NCBI GenBank assembly: GCA_051648485.1
Contig: JBOFFH010000144.1
Span: 1 to 64,000 of the forward strand
Length of the DNA: 64,000 nucleotides
DNA from: JAGNZR01 sp051648485
GTDB lineage: Bacteria; Fusobacteriota; Fusobacteriia; Fusobacteriales; Fusobacteriaceae
Direction of reading: 5' to 3'
Shown here: piece after piece, positions 1 to 9,491 of the stretch
Layout of the letters: each line of letters begins with the position of its first letter
Numbering within the stretch: the stretch's first letter is position 1
Program-made: the position numbers and the translations under genes
Notes under the pieces: generated by a model
The model's input: the letters and a program-made list of their open reading frames with translations, nothing else
The model's database searches: none
Told to the model about the DNA's origin: nothing

Positions 1-527
1 AAAAATATTACACTACTTCTTTTAACAATTTTATTAAAATAATTCAAAACGTTATTGATATTTGTTTTTTTACTTTTAAAATCCGAAGAAAGAAAGCTAT
101 CCAATATAGAAAGTGAATGTTTTTTGCCTTTTTTTACCGGTATAAATTTTTCGATTTCATCACTAAACAATATAGCACCTACTCGATCATTATTGCTGTT
201 GGCACTAAAAGCCAATGTAGTTAGAAGCTCTGCTATTTGCTGTTTTTGTTTAGGATTTCTAGTTGAAGCTGAAACATCTATAACTAAATATATAGCTAAT
301 TCTCTTTCCTCTACAAACTCTTTAACATAAGCTTTTCTTTGCTTAGCTGTTACTTTCCAATCTATTTTTTTTACATCATCTCCTGGTGAGTATCTTCTTA
401 TTTCTCCAAACTCCATTCCATTTCCATGAAAACAAGAGTGATAGCTTCCAGAAAATATCTCTTTGGCCAAAATATTTGAATTTATTTCTATCTCTTTTAT
501 CTTTTTTAATATCTCTTTTTTTTCCAT
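1..527 (-). CDS. DUF58 domain protein (partial, runs off left edge)
   Basis: Reading leftward from an ATG at 525-527, about 175 codons stay open to the window edge, so the C-terminus is missing. The visible part has the DUF58 hallmark (GDDVKKIDWKVTA, about residues 48-60) followed by a vWA-like segment beginning LAIYLVIDVSAS, a MIDAS-type DxSxS. It lies about 10 bp downstream of the moxR stop with an AGGA ribosome-binding site, so the two form an operon. MoxR ATPase plus DUF58/vWA protein is a widespread pair thought to act as a metal-dependent chaperone or maturation system; the substrate here is unknown. Confidence 0.85.
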   Translation of the reverse strand, partial: MEKKEILKKIKEIEINSNILAKEIFSGSYHSCFHGNGMEFGEIRRYSPGDDVKKIDWKVTAKQRKAYVKEFVEERELAIYLVIDVSASTRNPKQKQQIAELLTTLAFSANSNNDRVGAILFSDEIEKFIPVKKGKKHSLSILDSFLSSDFKSKKTNINNVLNYFNKIVKRSSVIF

Positions 528-537
528 AATTTTCCTC

Positions 538-1461
538 CTATGGAAGTATAACCGTTTCTAATATTGTTTCTATTATTTCTTCTATCTTTTTCTCCTCAGC
601 TTCTGCTTCATAAGTCATAGCTATTCTGTGACGAAGCACATCGTAAACTACTCTTTTAATGTCTTCAGGAAGTACAAAATCTCTTCCATTTAAATATGCA
701 CTAGCTTTAGCAGCCAAAGTTATTCCTATACTTCCTCTAGGAGATGCACCATAAGCTATATAAGGTGAACGTTCACGACTCGCAAAAATTATATCTAAAA
801 TATAGTCTTGAAGTTTTTCATCTATCTTTACTTTTTTCACTTCTTTTTTTATTTCTAAAATTTTTTCACCATTTAAAATTTTATTTATTTCTATCTTTTG
901 AAAATCTTCTCCACTTGTTAAAAGGTTTAAAATTCTTTTTTCTTCAGATTTAGTTGGATATTCTACAATGACTTTCATCATAAATCTATCTTGCTGAGCT
1001 TCTGGAAGATTATATGTTCCATCTTGATCTATCGGATTTTGAGTAGCTAAAACTATAAACGGTTCTTCTAATTTATATGTTTCATTTGCTATAGTTACTT
1101 GTTTTTCTTGCATAGCCTCTAAAAGAGCTGACTGAACCTTGGCTGGTGCACGATTTATTTCATCAGCTAAGATTATGTTGGCAAATATAGGTCCTTTTTT
1201 TATATAAAACTCACCTGTTTTTTCGTTATATATTTCTGTACCTATAATATCACTTGGAAGTAGATCGGGTGTAAATTGTATTCTTGAAAATTTTAGCCCC
1301 AAAGTTTCAGCCATTGTATTTACTGTTAAAGATTTTGCAAGACCTGGAAGTCCCTCTAAAAGTATATGATTTCCAGTAATAAGGCCAATAAGAACCTTAT
1401 CTATCATCTCCTCTTGGCCTACTATTTTTTTCCCTATTTCTTCTTTCATTTTTTTTATCAT
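538..1461 (-). CDS. MoxR family AAA+ ATPase
   Basis: This 307-aa protein has a Walker A GLPGLAKS near residues 37-44, Walker B IILADEIN followed by RAPAKVQSALLEAMQE, and sensor 1 FIVLATQNP, which together define the MoxR family of AAA+ ATPases. The length is typical. The start is supported by AGGAGG 7 bp upstream. The next gene on the strand is the DUF58 protein, its usual partner. The target process cannot be told from the sequence. The gene is divergent from lemA. Confidence 0.93.
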   Translation of the reverse strand: MIKKMKEEIGKKIVGQEEMIDKVLIGLITGNHILLEGLPGLAKSLTVNTMAETLGLKFSRIQFTPDLLPSDIIGTEIYNEKTGEFYIKKGPIFANIILADEINRAPAKVQSALLEAMQEKQVTIANETYKLEEPFIVLATQNPIDQDGTYNLPEAQQDRFMMKVIVEYPTKSEEKRILNLLTSGEDFQKIEINKILNGEKILEIKKEVKKVKIDEKLQDYILDIIFASRERSPYIAYGASPRGSIGITLAAKASAYLNGRDFVLPEDIKRVVYDVLRHRIAMTYEAEAEEKKIEEIIETILETVILP

Positions 1462-1634
1462 TGTAACCTCCTGTTTTAACTTTAATTCATACTAAAACCT
1501 AAAATATAAAAACTTAATTTTCTATAAATTGACTTAATTCTTATTTTACTATGTTTTTTCAGTTTTTTCTATATAAATTAAACTTATTTTGTGGTAAAAT
1601 TTTATAAACACATAAAATCTTAAAGGAGTATATT

Positions 1635-2189
1635 ATGATTGCTATTTTTATTTTAATTGGATTTATAGTTTTATTGGCTTTATGGGGAATTGGAATTTAC
1701 AACTCTTTTGTATCTATGAGAAACACAGTGGAAGAAGGGTTTGCTACTATTGACGTTTATCTTAAAAAACGTTACGACCTTATTCCTAACCTTGTAAACA
1801 CTGTTAAGGGCTACACAAAATATGAGGGTGACACTTTAGAAAGAGTTATCTCTGCACGTAATCGTTATTTAACAGCTGGTTCTACTTCAGAAAAAATTGA
1901 GAATGAAAATATGATGACAGGAGCTCTTTCTAAACTTTTTGCTCTTACTGAATCTTATCCTGATTTAAAAGCTGATACTAATTTCATAAATCTACAAAAT
2001 CAAATTACCAAAATAGAAGAAGAATTAGTTCAAGCAAGAAAATATTATAATGGTACTGTTAAAAACTTCAATACTAAAGTTGAAACTTTTCCAAATAATA
2101 TGATTGCTAATTTTATGAATTTAAAAAAATATCCATACTTCGAAATTAAAAATGAGGTTGAGAGAGAAAATGTTAACGTTCAATTTTAG
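1635..2189 (+). CDS. lemA: LemA family protein
   Basis: The 184-aa protein has one N-terminal membrane helix (about residues 3-22) followed by the LemA core motif (YNSFVSMRNTVEEGFATIDV, then KKRYDLIPNLVNTVKGY). The rest is helical and probably extracytoplasmic. The start has AAAGGAG 8 bp upstream. It overlaps the start of the DUF2207 gene, and LemA-DUF2207 pairs are common. The biochemical function of LemA is not established, so the operon suggests only an envelope role. Confidence 0.92.
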   Translation: MIAIFILIGFIVLLALWGIGIYNSFVSMRNTVEEGFATIDVYLKKRYDLIPNLVNTVKGYTKYEGDTLERVISARNRYLTAGSTSEKIENENMMTGALSKLFALTESYPDLKADTNFINLQNQITKIEEELVQARKYYNGTVKNFNTKVETFPNNMIANFMNLKKYPYFEIKNEVERENVNVQF

Positions 2190-3894
2190 TTCTTTAAAAA
2201 TTTTAATTTTATTTATATCTATTTTTTCTTGGAGTTTTTCAGAAGACTTTGGCTACTATATTCAAAATTATAATGTAGGCATAGTTATCAATGAAAAAAA
2301 TGAGTACTCTATTCAAGAAAAAATAGATGTGTTTTTTAACTCTCCTAGAAGGGGAATTATTCGTTCTATTCCTTCTAAATATGGTGATAGAAACATTAAA
2401 CTTTCTAACCTTAAAATTGATGCTCCTTATTCTCAAGACAATTTTAATAATGGTGTTAGTCTTAAAATAGGAGATTCTAAAGTCTATCTCACAGGAAAAA
2501 AAACTTATAATATTTTATATAACTACCATATGGGGTGGGATGGAATTGATTCATATGATGAAGTTTACTACAATCTTATTGGAAATCAATGGGATACAAC
2601 TATTGAAAAAGTTAATTTTAAAATAGTTTTACCCAAAAAATTTGATGCTACAAAAATTAACTTTACTATTGGAGAATATGGAGCTACAAAAAAAGCTGAT
2701 GTTAGTTTTAAAATAGTAGATAATTCTATTATAGGTTTTATCAACACACCTTTAAATCCTGGTGAAGCTCTTACTTTAGCTATGAGTCTACCTCAAAATT
2801 ATTTTCAAGTTAGTTCCCCTAGAGTAATTTTAAATATTTTAAAACTTATTTTGCATGGACTAGCTATTATCTTTCCTATTTTAGGATTGCTTTTATGGAT
2901 TAAATTTGGTAAAAATAAACCTTTTGTTGAAACTGTAGAATTTTATCCTCCAAATAATATGAATCCATGTGAAATTGGATATTTTATAGATGGAAGTGTG
3001 GATACTAAAGATATTACAAGTCTTTTAATCTATTGGGCTGAAAAAGGATATTTAAATATTGTAGAAGATGAAAAAAAAGGGATTTTTAAAAACTCAACTC
3101 TTTATCTAGAAAAATTAAAAAATATTGAAGCTACTGATAATCAATACGAAGAGTATTTATTTGAAAATCTTTTCTCTTTTTCTGAAAATGATAAAATTTT
3201 ATATTTGAAAGATTTAGAAAATAAATTTTATAAATATATTGAAAAAACTTATTCCCTTATCAAAATAGATCTTTTTAGTAAATATTCGACTCTTTATACA
3301 AGAAAAAGTCTTTCAGTAGGAAGTTTTATCTGTTCGCTTCCATTGATAAGTGTATTTTTTATTTTACTTTATAATTCTATAAATAAAAATCTTAACTTTT
3401 TTACTATGGAGAATTTAAGTGGCTTAACTCTTTTCATTAGCCTTTTTCCTTTTTTATTGTTATCCAGTCTTGTTACTTTTATTATAGGAACTAAAACTAA
3501 AAGATATACTGAAAATAGTCACAGTATTATTGGAAGAACTAGAGGTTTTAAAAACTTTTTAATGACTGCTGAAAAAGAACGATTGGAAATGCTGATTCAT
3601 GAAAACCCAAAATATTTTTATGATATTTTACCATATACTATTGTTTTGGGTGTCAGTGATAAGTGGGCTAATAAATTCGTAGATTTAGTTAAAGAACCAC
3701 CTAATTGGTATCGTTCGAATACTGGTGATATTTTTATGATGAGTTTATTTATGAGCTCTTTCACTCGTTCTTTAAATAGCTTTCAAAAAAATGCTTATTC
3801 TATCCCTCCTTCTAACAGAGGACCAGGTAGTTCTTCTATGGGTGGAGGTTCTGCTGGCGGAGGTGCTGGCGGAGGCGGAGGCTCTAGCTGGTAG
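2170..3894 (+). CDS. DUF2207 domain membrane protein with glycine-rich tail
   Basis: I chose the ATG at 2170 because GAGGTTGAGAGAG lies just upstream and the protein then opens with a clean signal peptide (MLTFNFSSLKILILFISIFS); a longer frame begins at 2152. A DUF2207 ectodomain covers about residues 25-220. One helix follows near 225-245, then a soluble part and two helices near 390-445. The C-terminus is a low-complexity Gly/Ser tail ending GGGGGSSW, seen in many DUF2207/YciQ-like proteins. The gene overlaps lemA by 20 bp, so the two are probably translationally coupled. Molecular role unknown. Confidence 0.88.
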   Translation: MLTFNFSSLKILILFISIFSWSFSEDFGYYIQNYNVGIVINEKNEYSIQEKIDVFFNSPRRGIIRSIPSKYGDRNIKLSNLKIDAPYSQDNFNNGVSLKIGDSKVYLTGKKTYNILYNYHMGWDGIDSYDEVYYNLIGNQWDTTIEKVNFKIVLPKKFDATKINFTIGEYGATKKADVSFKIVDNSIIGFINTPLNPGEALTLAMSLPQNYFQVSSPRVILNILKLILHGLAIIFPILGLLLWIKFGKNKPFVETVEFYPPNNMNPCEIGYFIDGSVDTKDITSLLIYWAEKGYLNIVEDEKKGIFKNSTLYLEKLKNIEATDNQYEEYLFENLFSFSENDKILYLKDLENKFYKYIEKTYSLIKIDLFSKYSTLYTRKSLSVGSFICSLPLISVFFILLYNSINKNLNFFTMENLSGLTLFISLFPFLLLSSLVTFIIGTKTKRYTENSHSIIGRTRGFKNFLMTAEKERLEMLIHENPKYFYDILPYTIVLGVSDKWANKFVDLVKEPPNWYRSNTGDIFMMSLFMSSFTRSLNSFQKNAYSIPPSNRGPGSSSMGGGSAGGGAGGGGGSSW

Positions 3895-3948
3895 ACAAAA
3901 TTATTTTATTGGTGTACAATAAAGATATTTTATTTCAAGGGGTGCAAT

Positions 3949-4794
3949 ATGTTATTATTATTTTTAAAAGGTATCATTATTGGTGTTGCCAATATTATGC
4001 CTGGGGTTTCTGGTGGAACTTTAGCTGTGGTACTTGGGATTTATGATAAACTCATCGGTGCTATTGGTAATTTTATTACTTGTTCTTTTAAAAGAAAAGT
4101 TGAATATTTAAAATTTTTGACTCCTATTATTTTTGGAGCTTTAACTGGAATTTTAATTTTTGCTAAAATATTACAATATCTTTATATTAATTATCCTGTC
4201 CCTACAGGAATAGGATTTATGCTTCTTATAATTCCATCTATTCCACTTATTATCAAAGGACAAAAATTTAGTAATATCAATACTTTTTCTTTTTTTCTTG
4301 GTGCTTTACTCACTTTAATTTTTATTATTTTAGGAGTTAAATATGGAGTGAAAACTGATAATTTTGGAAGTGTTGGTGATTTTTCCATAAATTATGGAAT
4401 TAAACTTCTACTTTCTGGAGTTGTTGCAGCAGGAGCTATGATTATTCCAGGAATTTCGGGTTCTTTGCTACTACTTATGATAGGAGAATACTATAATATT
4501 CTTTTTTCTATAAACGCTACAGTTAAATCTTTAATTGAGTTTTTGAAAGGAAATTCTAGTTTGAATTTTTTACAGCTTCTAACTGAACCTAGTTTTTTAA
4601 ATCTTTATTTTTTTGTAGTGGGAGTACTTTTAGGAATTGTAGGTTTTTCTAAATTTATTGATTTTATGCTGAAAAAATACAAAGGAATTACACTGTTTTT
4701 TATTGATGGAATAGTTGTTATTTCATTACTTCAAATTCTTATGAATATTTTTCCTGTTATCAATACTTTTATAGAAAAGCTAGTAATTAGATAA
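3949..4794 (+). CDS. popT: DUF368 membrane protein, PopT-like undecaprenyl-phosphate carrier
   Basis: This 281-aa multipass protein has the two inverted DUF368 signatures: GVANIMPGVSGGT near residues 12-24 and AGAMIIPGISGS near 161-172. DUF368 proteins have been shown in other bacteria to return undecaprenyl phosphate across the cytoplasmic membrane (PopT), so recycling of the cell-wall lipid carrier is the likely role. Start supported by AAGGGGTG upstream. It follows DUF2207 by 54 bp and ends at a bidirectional terminator. Family assignment is firm; function is by homology. Confidence 0.88.
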   Translation: MLLLFLKGIIIGVANIMPGVSGGTLAVVLGIYDKLIGAIGNFITCSFKRKVEYLKFLTPIIFGALTGILIFAKILQYLYINYPVPTGIGFMLLIIPSIPLIIKGQKFSNINTFSFFLGALLTLIFIILGVKYGVKTDNFGSVGDFSINYGIKLLLSGVVAAGAMIIPGISGSLLLLMIGEYYNILFSINATVKSLIEFLKGNSSLNFLQLLTEPSFLNLYFFVVGVLLGIVGFSKFIDFMLKKYKGITLFFIDGIVVISLLQILMNIFPVINTFIEKLVIR

Positions 4795-4796
4795 AA

Positions 4797-4860
4797 AAAA
4801 AACGAATTTTTACAAAAACATGACTAACGTCAATAGTTTTATAGTAAAAATTCGTTTTTT
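4797..4860. terminator. bidirectional intrinsic terminator
   Basis: The arms AAAAAACGAATTTTTAC (4797-4813) and GTAAAAATTCGTTTTTT (4844-4860) pair perfectly over 17 bp. The loop carries a second nested stem (TGAC/GTCA plus AAAC/GTTT), extending the hairpin. It has T-tracts on both strands and sits between the convergent DUF368 gene and ABC exporter gene. Confidence 0.9.
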
Positions 4861-6662
4861 TATCTAGTATATTGTTCACTATACATCTCATAGTAAAAAC
4901 CTTTTTTCTCTAAAAGTGTTTCGTGATCTCCTATCTCTATTACTTTTCCATCTTTTACCACTAAAATTTTATTTGCATTTTTTATTGTAGATAACCTGTG
5001 TGCTATTATAAAACTTGTCCTATTTTTTATAATTTTATTTATTGCATTCACTAATTTTTTTTCTGTTCTGGTATCTACTCCACTTGTAGCTTCATCTAAT
5101 ATTAGTATTTTAGGATCATTTATAATTGCCCTCGCTATGGTCAAAAGTTGTTTTTGTCCATTTGAAAAATTGCTTTTTTCTTCACTTAAAAAAGTCTTGT
5201 ATCCTTGGGCTAACGACAAAATATAGTTATGAATTCCAACAGCTTGACAAATTTCTTCTACTTTTTCTTGAGAAATATTTTTATTACCATAAGTTATATT
5301 TTCCAAAATAGTTCCTTTGAAAATCCATACGTCTTGAAGCACTACACCCAGTATTCTTCTGTAATCTTTTTTTCTATAATTCTTTATATTCTCACCATCT
5401 AAAAGAATTTCACCTGCATCAATTTCATAAAACCTCATGAGCAGGTTCATAAGAGTTGTTTTTCCACCACCTGTTGGACCTACTATTGCAACTGTTTCCC
5501 CAGCATTAATTTTCATATTAAGATTTTCTATAAGAATCTTATTTTTATCATAAGAAAAATTTATATTCTTAAATTCTAAATCTCCTTTTATTTCTAGAGG
5601 AAACTCTTTTATGGATATCTCTTCTAAATCTATATCTTCCGATTCTAAATATTCAAAATACCTTTCACCACTGACTATTACACTTTGAATAATATTGTAA
5701 AAATCTGAAATGTTGGCTATTGGTCTATTGAACATTCTTACATATATAATAAAACTTGTAAGTTGCGAAAGAGTTAATTTTTCTTGAAAAATATACATCG
5801 TACCAATAAAAACAATAATTCCATATGATAAATTCCCAACAAAATTGAGTGTTGGGTAGTTAAATCCACCAAAGAAATATGCTTTTATTGAACTTTCTTT
5901 ATATTTGGCACTTAAGTTGTTAAAAATAGATATACCTTTATTTTCATAAACAAAGTTTTTCACTTCCCATTGTCCTAAAAAATTTTCTTCTATAAATGAT
6001 GAAAGCTCTCCTAAATTCTTTTGTCTTTCTCTCATTTTTTTTCTACTTTTTTCAATAAACTTTTTTAAAAAAATCATTACAAAAGTGATTAGTAGAAGTT
6101 GAACGAAAGTTAAAAAAGGATTAATAGCTAACATTATTCCAAAAGTTATTCCAACGGTTAGCATATTTACAAAAATTTGACTCACTATTTGTGAAATCGA
6201 TGAACTTATATTATCTATATCGTTTATAATAATACTCATGATATTTCCGTGAGCATTTGAATCTATATATTTCAGAGAAAAACTATTTAATTTTTGAAAA
6301 CTTTTACTTCTCATTTCTTCAACTATCTTTTGAGTAACTTTATTCAAATTAATATTTTGTAGATAGTTTAAAAAAGCTGATAAACTATATATTCCCGATA
6401 AAATAAAAACTATTTTTCCTAAATCATAAAAATCTTTGTCCAACATATTTAATTTTAGTATTCCTATACCTTTTCCAATTAAATATGGTCCTAAAATACT
6501 TAAAAAATTTGAAACAAAAGCTATAATTATTAAAAAAATAAAAACTTTTTTATGATCTAAAATATAGGGTAAAATTTTTTTCAAAATATATTTTTTTTCT
6601 TCTAAATTTTTTTCATTCAATTCTATTTTTTTACCAATTCTTCCACCCGTTCTATCTCTCAT
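4860..6662 (-). CDS. ABC exporter half-transporter, catalytically intact NBD
   Basis: The 600-aa protein has a six-helix exporter domain (about residues 30-325) fused to an ATPase domain with Walker A GPTGGGKTT, Walker B ILILDEATSGVD with the catalytic Glu, and H-loop IIAHRLSTI. Its ABC signature is FSNGQ rather than LSGGQ. It starts in an ATGA overlap with the upstream half-transporter, so the two are co-translated and probably form a heterodimer like BmrCD or TM287/288. Substrate unknown; a drug or lipid is typical of the family. Confidence 0.93.
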   Translation of the reverse strand: MRDRTGGRIGKKIELNEKNLEEKKYILKKILPYILDHKKVFIFLIIIAFVSNFLSILGPYLIGKGIGILKLNMLDKDFYDLGKIVFILSGIYSLSAFLNYLQNINLNKVTQKIVEEMRSKSFQKLNSFSLKYIDSNAHGNIMSIIINDIDNISSSISQIVSQIFVNMLTVGITFGIMLAINPFLTFVQLLLITFVMIFLKKFIEKSRKKMRERQKNLGELSSFIEENFLGQWEVKNFVYENKGISIFNNLSAKYKESSIKAYFFGGFNYPTLNFVGNLSYGIIVFIGTMYIFQEKLTLSQLTSFIIYVRMFNRPIANISDFYNIIQSVIVSGERYFEYLESEDIDLEEISIKEFPLEIKGDLEFKNINFSYDKNKILIENLNMKINAGETVAIVGPTGGGKTTLMNLLMRFYEIDAGEILLDGENIKNYRKKDYRRILGVVLQDVWIFKGTILENITYGNKNISQEKVEEICQAVGIHNYILSLAQGYKTFLSEEKSNFSNGQKQLLTIARAIINDPKILILDEATSGVDTRTEKKLVNAINKIIKNRTSFIIAHRLSTIKNANKILVVKDGKVIEIGDHETLLEKKGFYYEMYSEQYTR

Positions 6663-8368
6663 AAGTATATCTCCTGAGAATCACATATTTCTTTATATAT
6701 TTCATTTTTTTCTAAAAGTTCTTTGTGAGTACCTATTCCAACAATTTCTCCTTTATCCATAACTAATATTTTATCTGATTTTATTAGGGAAGATACTTTA
6801 CTAGAAACGGTTATCGTCGTAGTAGATTTAATTTTTTCCAAAAGTTCTTTTTTTAATTTACTTTCCGTTATATAGTCTAAAGCACTAAAACTATCATCAA
6901 AAATTAAAATTTCACTATTTTTTAATATTGTTCTAGCTATCGAAAATCTTTGTTTTTGACCACCAGAAAAATTCACTCCTCCTTTATAAACTTTTGTTTC
7001 GTAAGCTTCAGGAAGTGAATCTACAAAATCATGAATTTGAGCTATCTCTACAACCTCTTTTATTCTATTTAAATCAGCATTCTCATCTCCCCAGTTCATA
7101 TTTTCTTTGATACTTTGAGAAAATAAAAAACTTTTTTGAAATACAGTTCCAACTCTTTTTCTAAGTTCACCCAAGCACATACCTCTTATATTTGTTCCAT
7201 TTATATAAATTTCACCATTTTGAGGAGTATACAATCTGGGTATAAGATTAATAAGAGTTGTTTTTCCTGCTCCTATTCCACCTATAATTCCTATTTTTTC
7301 TGTCTTTTTAACCACAAAACTTATATTTTTCAAAACAGGTTTAGATTTTTCATCATAATAAAAAGTTACATTTTTAAATTCTAAAATATTTTCAGAATTA
7401 TTTTCACTGTTTCTACAGCATTTTTCATCCAGCTCTACAGGTTCATCCAATACTTCTTGGATTCTCTTTTTAGATACAATTGTTTTTCCAGATATAGAAA
7501 ATAAAAAAGTTAAAACTCCCATAGAAAAAACTAACATATTCAAATAATTTATTAAGGCTATTATCTCTCCTACTTTTATTTCACCAAAATTTACATCTTT
7601 TCCACTCCACCATAAAACCAAAACTATTCCCATATTTATAAGGTAGGTTATAATAGGAGTTTTTGCTCCCATTATATTGTCTGCTTTAACAATATTCTCT
7701 ACTAATTGGTTATTTATTTTTGAAAACTTCTTGTATTCATAGTTATCTTGAGAAAGGGCTTTTATTACCCTAGCTCCTATCAAATTTTCTTGAAGCAATG
7801 ATGTCAAACTATCTAATTGTTTTCTAATTTTTTCATAAAGAGGCATAGATTTTTTCATATATGTATAGGTAAATAATACTGTAAACAATACTATAAAAAG
7901 AAATATTGTGGCAAACTTCAAATTTATTAATGCTGCAAAAAATATCGCCCCTACTCCTGTTACTAAGCCTCTAAGCACCATCCGCATAGACATCATTGTC
8001 ATAGAAACTATACTATCGACATCTCCTGTTACTCTCGTTATAAGTGAAGTTTGTGTAAATCTGTTTAACTGATCCATAGTAAAATATTGAACTTTTGTGA
8101 AAAGTCTATTTCTTAAATCTTCACCAAAATTTTGAGCAGCATCTACTGTGAAATAATTGCAAGCTATAGCACTCACATAACCCATTGTGGCTATAATAAG
8201 CATGTAACTTGAGTATTTTATAACGTAATCTACATCTCTGTTTAAAATCCCCACATCTATTATTTTAGCCATTATAAGAGGTAATATAAGTTCTCCTATG
8301 GATTCTAAAGATTTCAGTCCTATACCCAAGATAGCTTTTTTATAAAATTTTTTCACACTATTTATCAT
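6659..8368 (-). CDS. ABC exporter half-transporter, degenerate NBD
   Basis: This 569-aa exporter subunit has Walker A GGIGAGKTT and signature FSGGQKQR. However, Walker B ends LIFDD, with Asp near residue 492 where the catalytic Glu should be, and the H-loop reads TVSSKVSS with Ser in place of His near residue 523. With the partner's FSNGQ signature, this gives one non-hydrolytic and one consensus ATP site, as in known heterodimeric exporters. The stop overlaps the partner's start (ATGA). Confidence 0.93.
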   Translation of the reverse strand: MINSVKKFYKKAILGIGLKSLESIGELILPLIMAKIIDVGILNRDVDYVIKYSSYMLIIATMGYVSAIACNYFTVDAAQNFGEDLRNRLFTKVQYFTMDQLNRFTQTSLITRVTGDVDSIVSMTMMSMRMVLRGLVTGVGAIFFAALINLKFATIFLFIVLFTVLFTYTYMKKSMPLYEKIRKQLDSLTSLLQENLIGARVIKALSQDNYEYKKFSKINNQLVENIVKADNIMGAKTPIITYLINMGIVLVLWWSGKDVNFGEIKVGEIIALINYLNMLVFSMGVLTFLFSISGKTIVSKKRIQEVLDEPVELDEKCCRNSENNSENILEFKNVTFYYDEKSKPVLKNISFVVKKTEKIGIIGGIGAGKTTLINLIPRLYTPQNGEIYINGTNIRGMCLGELRKRVGTVFQKSFLFSQSIKENMNWGDENADLNRIKEVVEIAQIHDFVDSLPEAYETKVYKGGVNFSGGQKQRFSIARTILKNSEILIFDDSFSALDYITESKLKKELLEKIKSTTTITVSSKVSSLIKSDKILVMDKGEIVGIGTHKELLEKNEIYKEICDSQEIYL

Positions 8369-8383
8369 AGTATCATCTCCAAC

Positions 8384-9100
8384 TTAGATTATTTCTACAT
8401 CTGCATGAACTTTATAAATTATATCTTTTCTCTCAATATATATTTCAGCTTTTTCTTTCAAACTAGGTGTTTCTTTTATTTTTTCCAAAAGCTCTTTAGA
8501 TGGATTTATAGCTCTTGGATGCCCTACCATGTTCAACATGCTAAAATCTCCATTGGTATCTCCATAAGCATAACTCTCTTCTAATTTTATTTTATATTTT
8601 TCACAAAATTTTTCTATTGCTTTTAATTTATTGGCAGAATCCCACATAGGTGAAATTTCACCAGATAGCATTTCGTCTTCTACATGGTATATAGACCCAC
8701 AATAATCATCTGCACCCCATTTTTTAGCCATTCTTGAAACTAAAAAATCAGGACTCCCTGAAATAAATATTACTACATGACTTTGCTCTTTATGCCAGCT
8801 AATCATATCTCTTGTATATTTATAAACTCTATTTCCTTCAAGTTCCATAACTTGGTCAGAGATAAACTCATTATATTTTAATGACAGTCCTTTTACGGCT
8901 TTTACGTAAGTTTGAGTAAGACCTTGAAGATAGTTGTCATAATCTCCAACTCTTTCATCCCATTTTTTAAAAGTATCTTTGACTTTACTTTCATACTCTC
9001 CTATATCTAAAAGCTCATATTTTATAAGTTTTTTAAAATGTTCTATAAGTAAAGAGTTTCTATATATTGTTCCATCTATATCAAAAAATGCTGCTTTCAT
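8384..9100 (-). CDS. HAD-IB family phosphatase (SerB-like)
   Basis: I place the start at 9098-9100, where AAGGAG lies upstream and the product opens MKAAFFDIDGT with the HAD nucleophile motif DxDGT; a longer frame adds 19 unlikely residues. Motif II is FISGSP and motif IV GDTNGDFSML, so the catalytic set is complete. The size (238 aa) fits the HAD-IB group that includes phosphoserine phosphatase. The substrate is not determinable. It ends 15 bp before the ABC exporter start and may be cotranscribed with it. Confidence 0.88.
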   Translation of the reverse strand: MKAAFFDIDGTIYRNSLLIEHFKKLIKYELLDIGEYESKVKDTFKKWDERVGDYDNYLQGLTQTYVKAVKGLSLKYNEFISDQVMELEGNRVYKYTRDMISWHKEQSHVVIFISGSPDFLVSRMAKKWGADDYCGSIYHVEDEMLSGEISPMWDSANKLKAIEKFCEKYKIKLEESYAYGDTNGDFSMLNMVGHPRAINPSKELLEKIKETPSLKEKAEIYIERKDIIYKVHADVEII

Positions 9101-9123
9101 ATTTTTTCTCCTTTTTAATTTTA

Positions 9124-9157
9124 TTAAAACAAAAGAGAGGTTTTTGGCCTCTCTCAC
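9124..9157 (-). terminator. intrinsic terminator after the 70-aa gene
   Basis: Arms AGAGAGG (9136-9142) and CCTCTCT (9150-9156) flank a 7-nt loop. On the minus strand the stem is followed by TTTTGTTTT. It separates the small gene at 9164-9376 from the HAD gene. Confidence 0.8.
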
Positions 9158-9163
9158 AATTTA

Positions 9164-9376
9164 TTATTTAAAAAAACTTAAAAAGTTTAATCTATAAAAA
9201 AATATTAGCTCTTTTTTAAGATTTTCATCTTTAAAGTCTTCTAACTGTTCTTTTAAATAAGTAACTGCTTCTAATCCTGCTTTTCCCTTTGTACAAAGAT
9301 GAAAACATTTATTTGTATAATTTAATTTTTCTTCTATGTATACTAATTTTTCAAATTCATTTGTATTAAATTCCAT
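9164..9376 (-). CDS. hypothetical 70-aa protein
   Basis: I do not recognise this protein. It is short, charged and probably helical (NEFEKLVYIEEKLNY, then YLKEQLEDFKDENLKKEL), with two Cys in KCFHLCTKG. No signal peptide or membrane segment is evident. Support as a real gene: GGGGG upstream of its ATG, a good promoter at 9415-9444 and its own terminator. It appears monocistronic. Confidence 0.6.
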   Translation of the reverse strand: MEFNTNEFEKLVYIEEKLNYTNKCFHLCTKGKAGLEAVTYLKEQLEDFKDENLKKELIFFYRLNFLSFFK

Positions 9377-9414
9377 ATTAAACCCCCGAGTTAGTGTAAT
9401 TATTGCTTATCGTA

Positions 9415-9444
9415 ACTATACGCATATAATTAAGAATACTACAA
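9415..9444 (-). promoter_or_regulatory. sigma-70-type promoter for the 70-aa gene
   Basis: On the minus strand TTGTAG (9444-9439) and TATAGT (9420-9415) are separated by 18 bp, about 40 bp upstream of the start codon. Confidence 0.5.
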
Positions 9445-9491
9445 TAACTAAACTTTGAAAATATGAAAAATTTTACTTTTTATTTTTTATT

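Noticed and set aside
55..330. Plus-strand ORF opposite the DUF58 gene
   Set aside because: The minus frame is open through the window edge with clear DUF58 motifs; the plus frame has no ribosome-binding site and no family resemblance.
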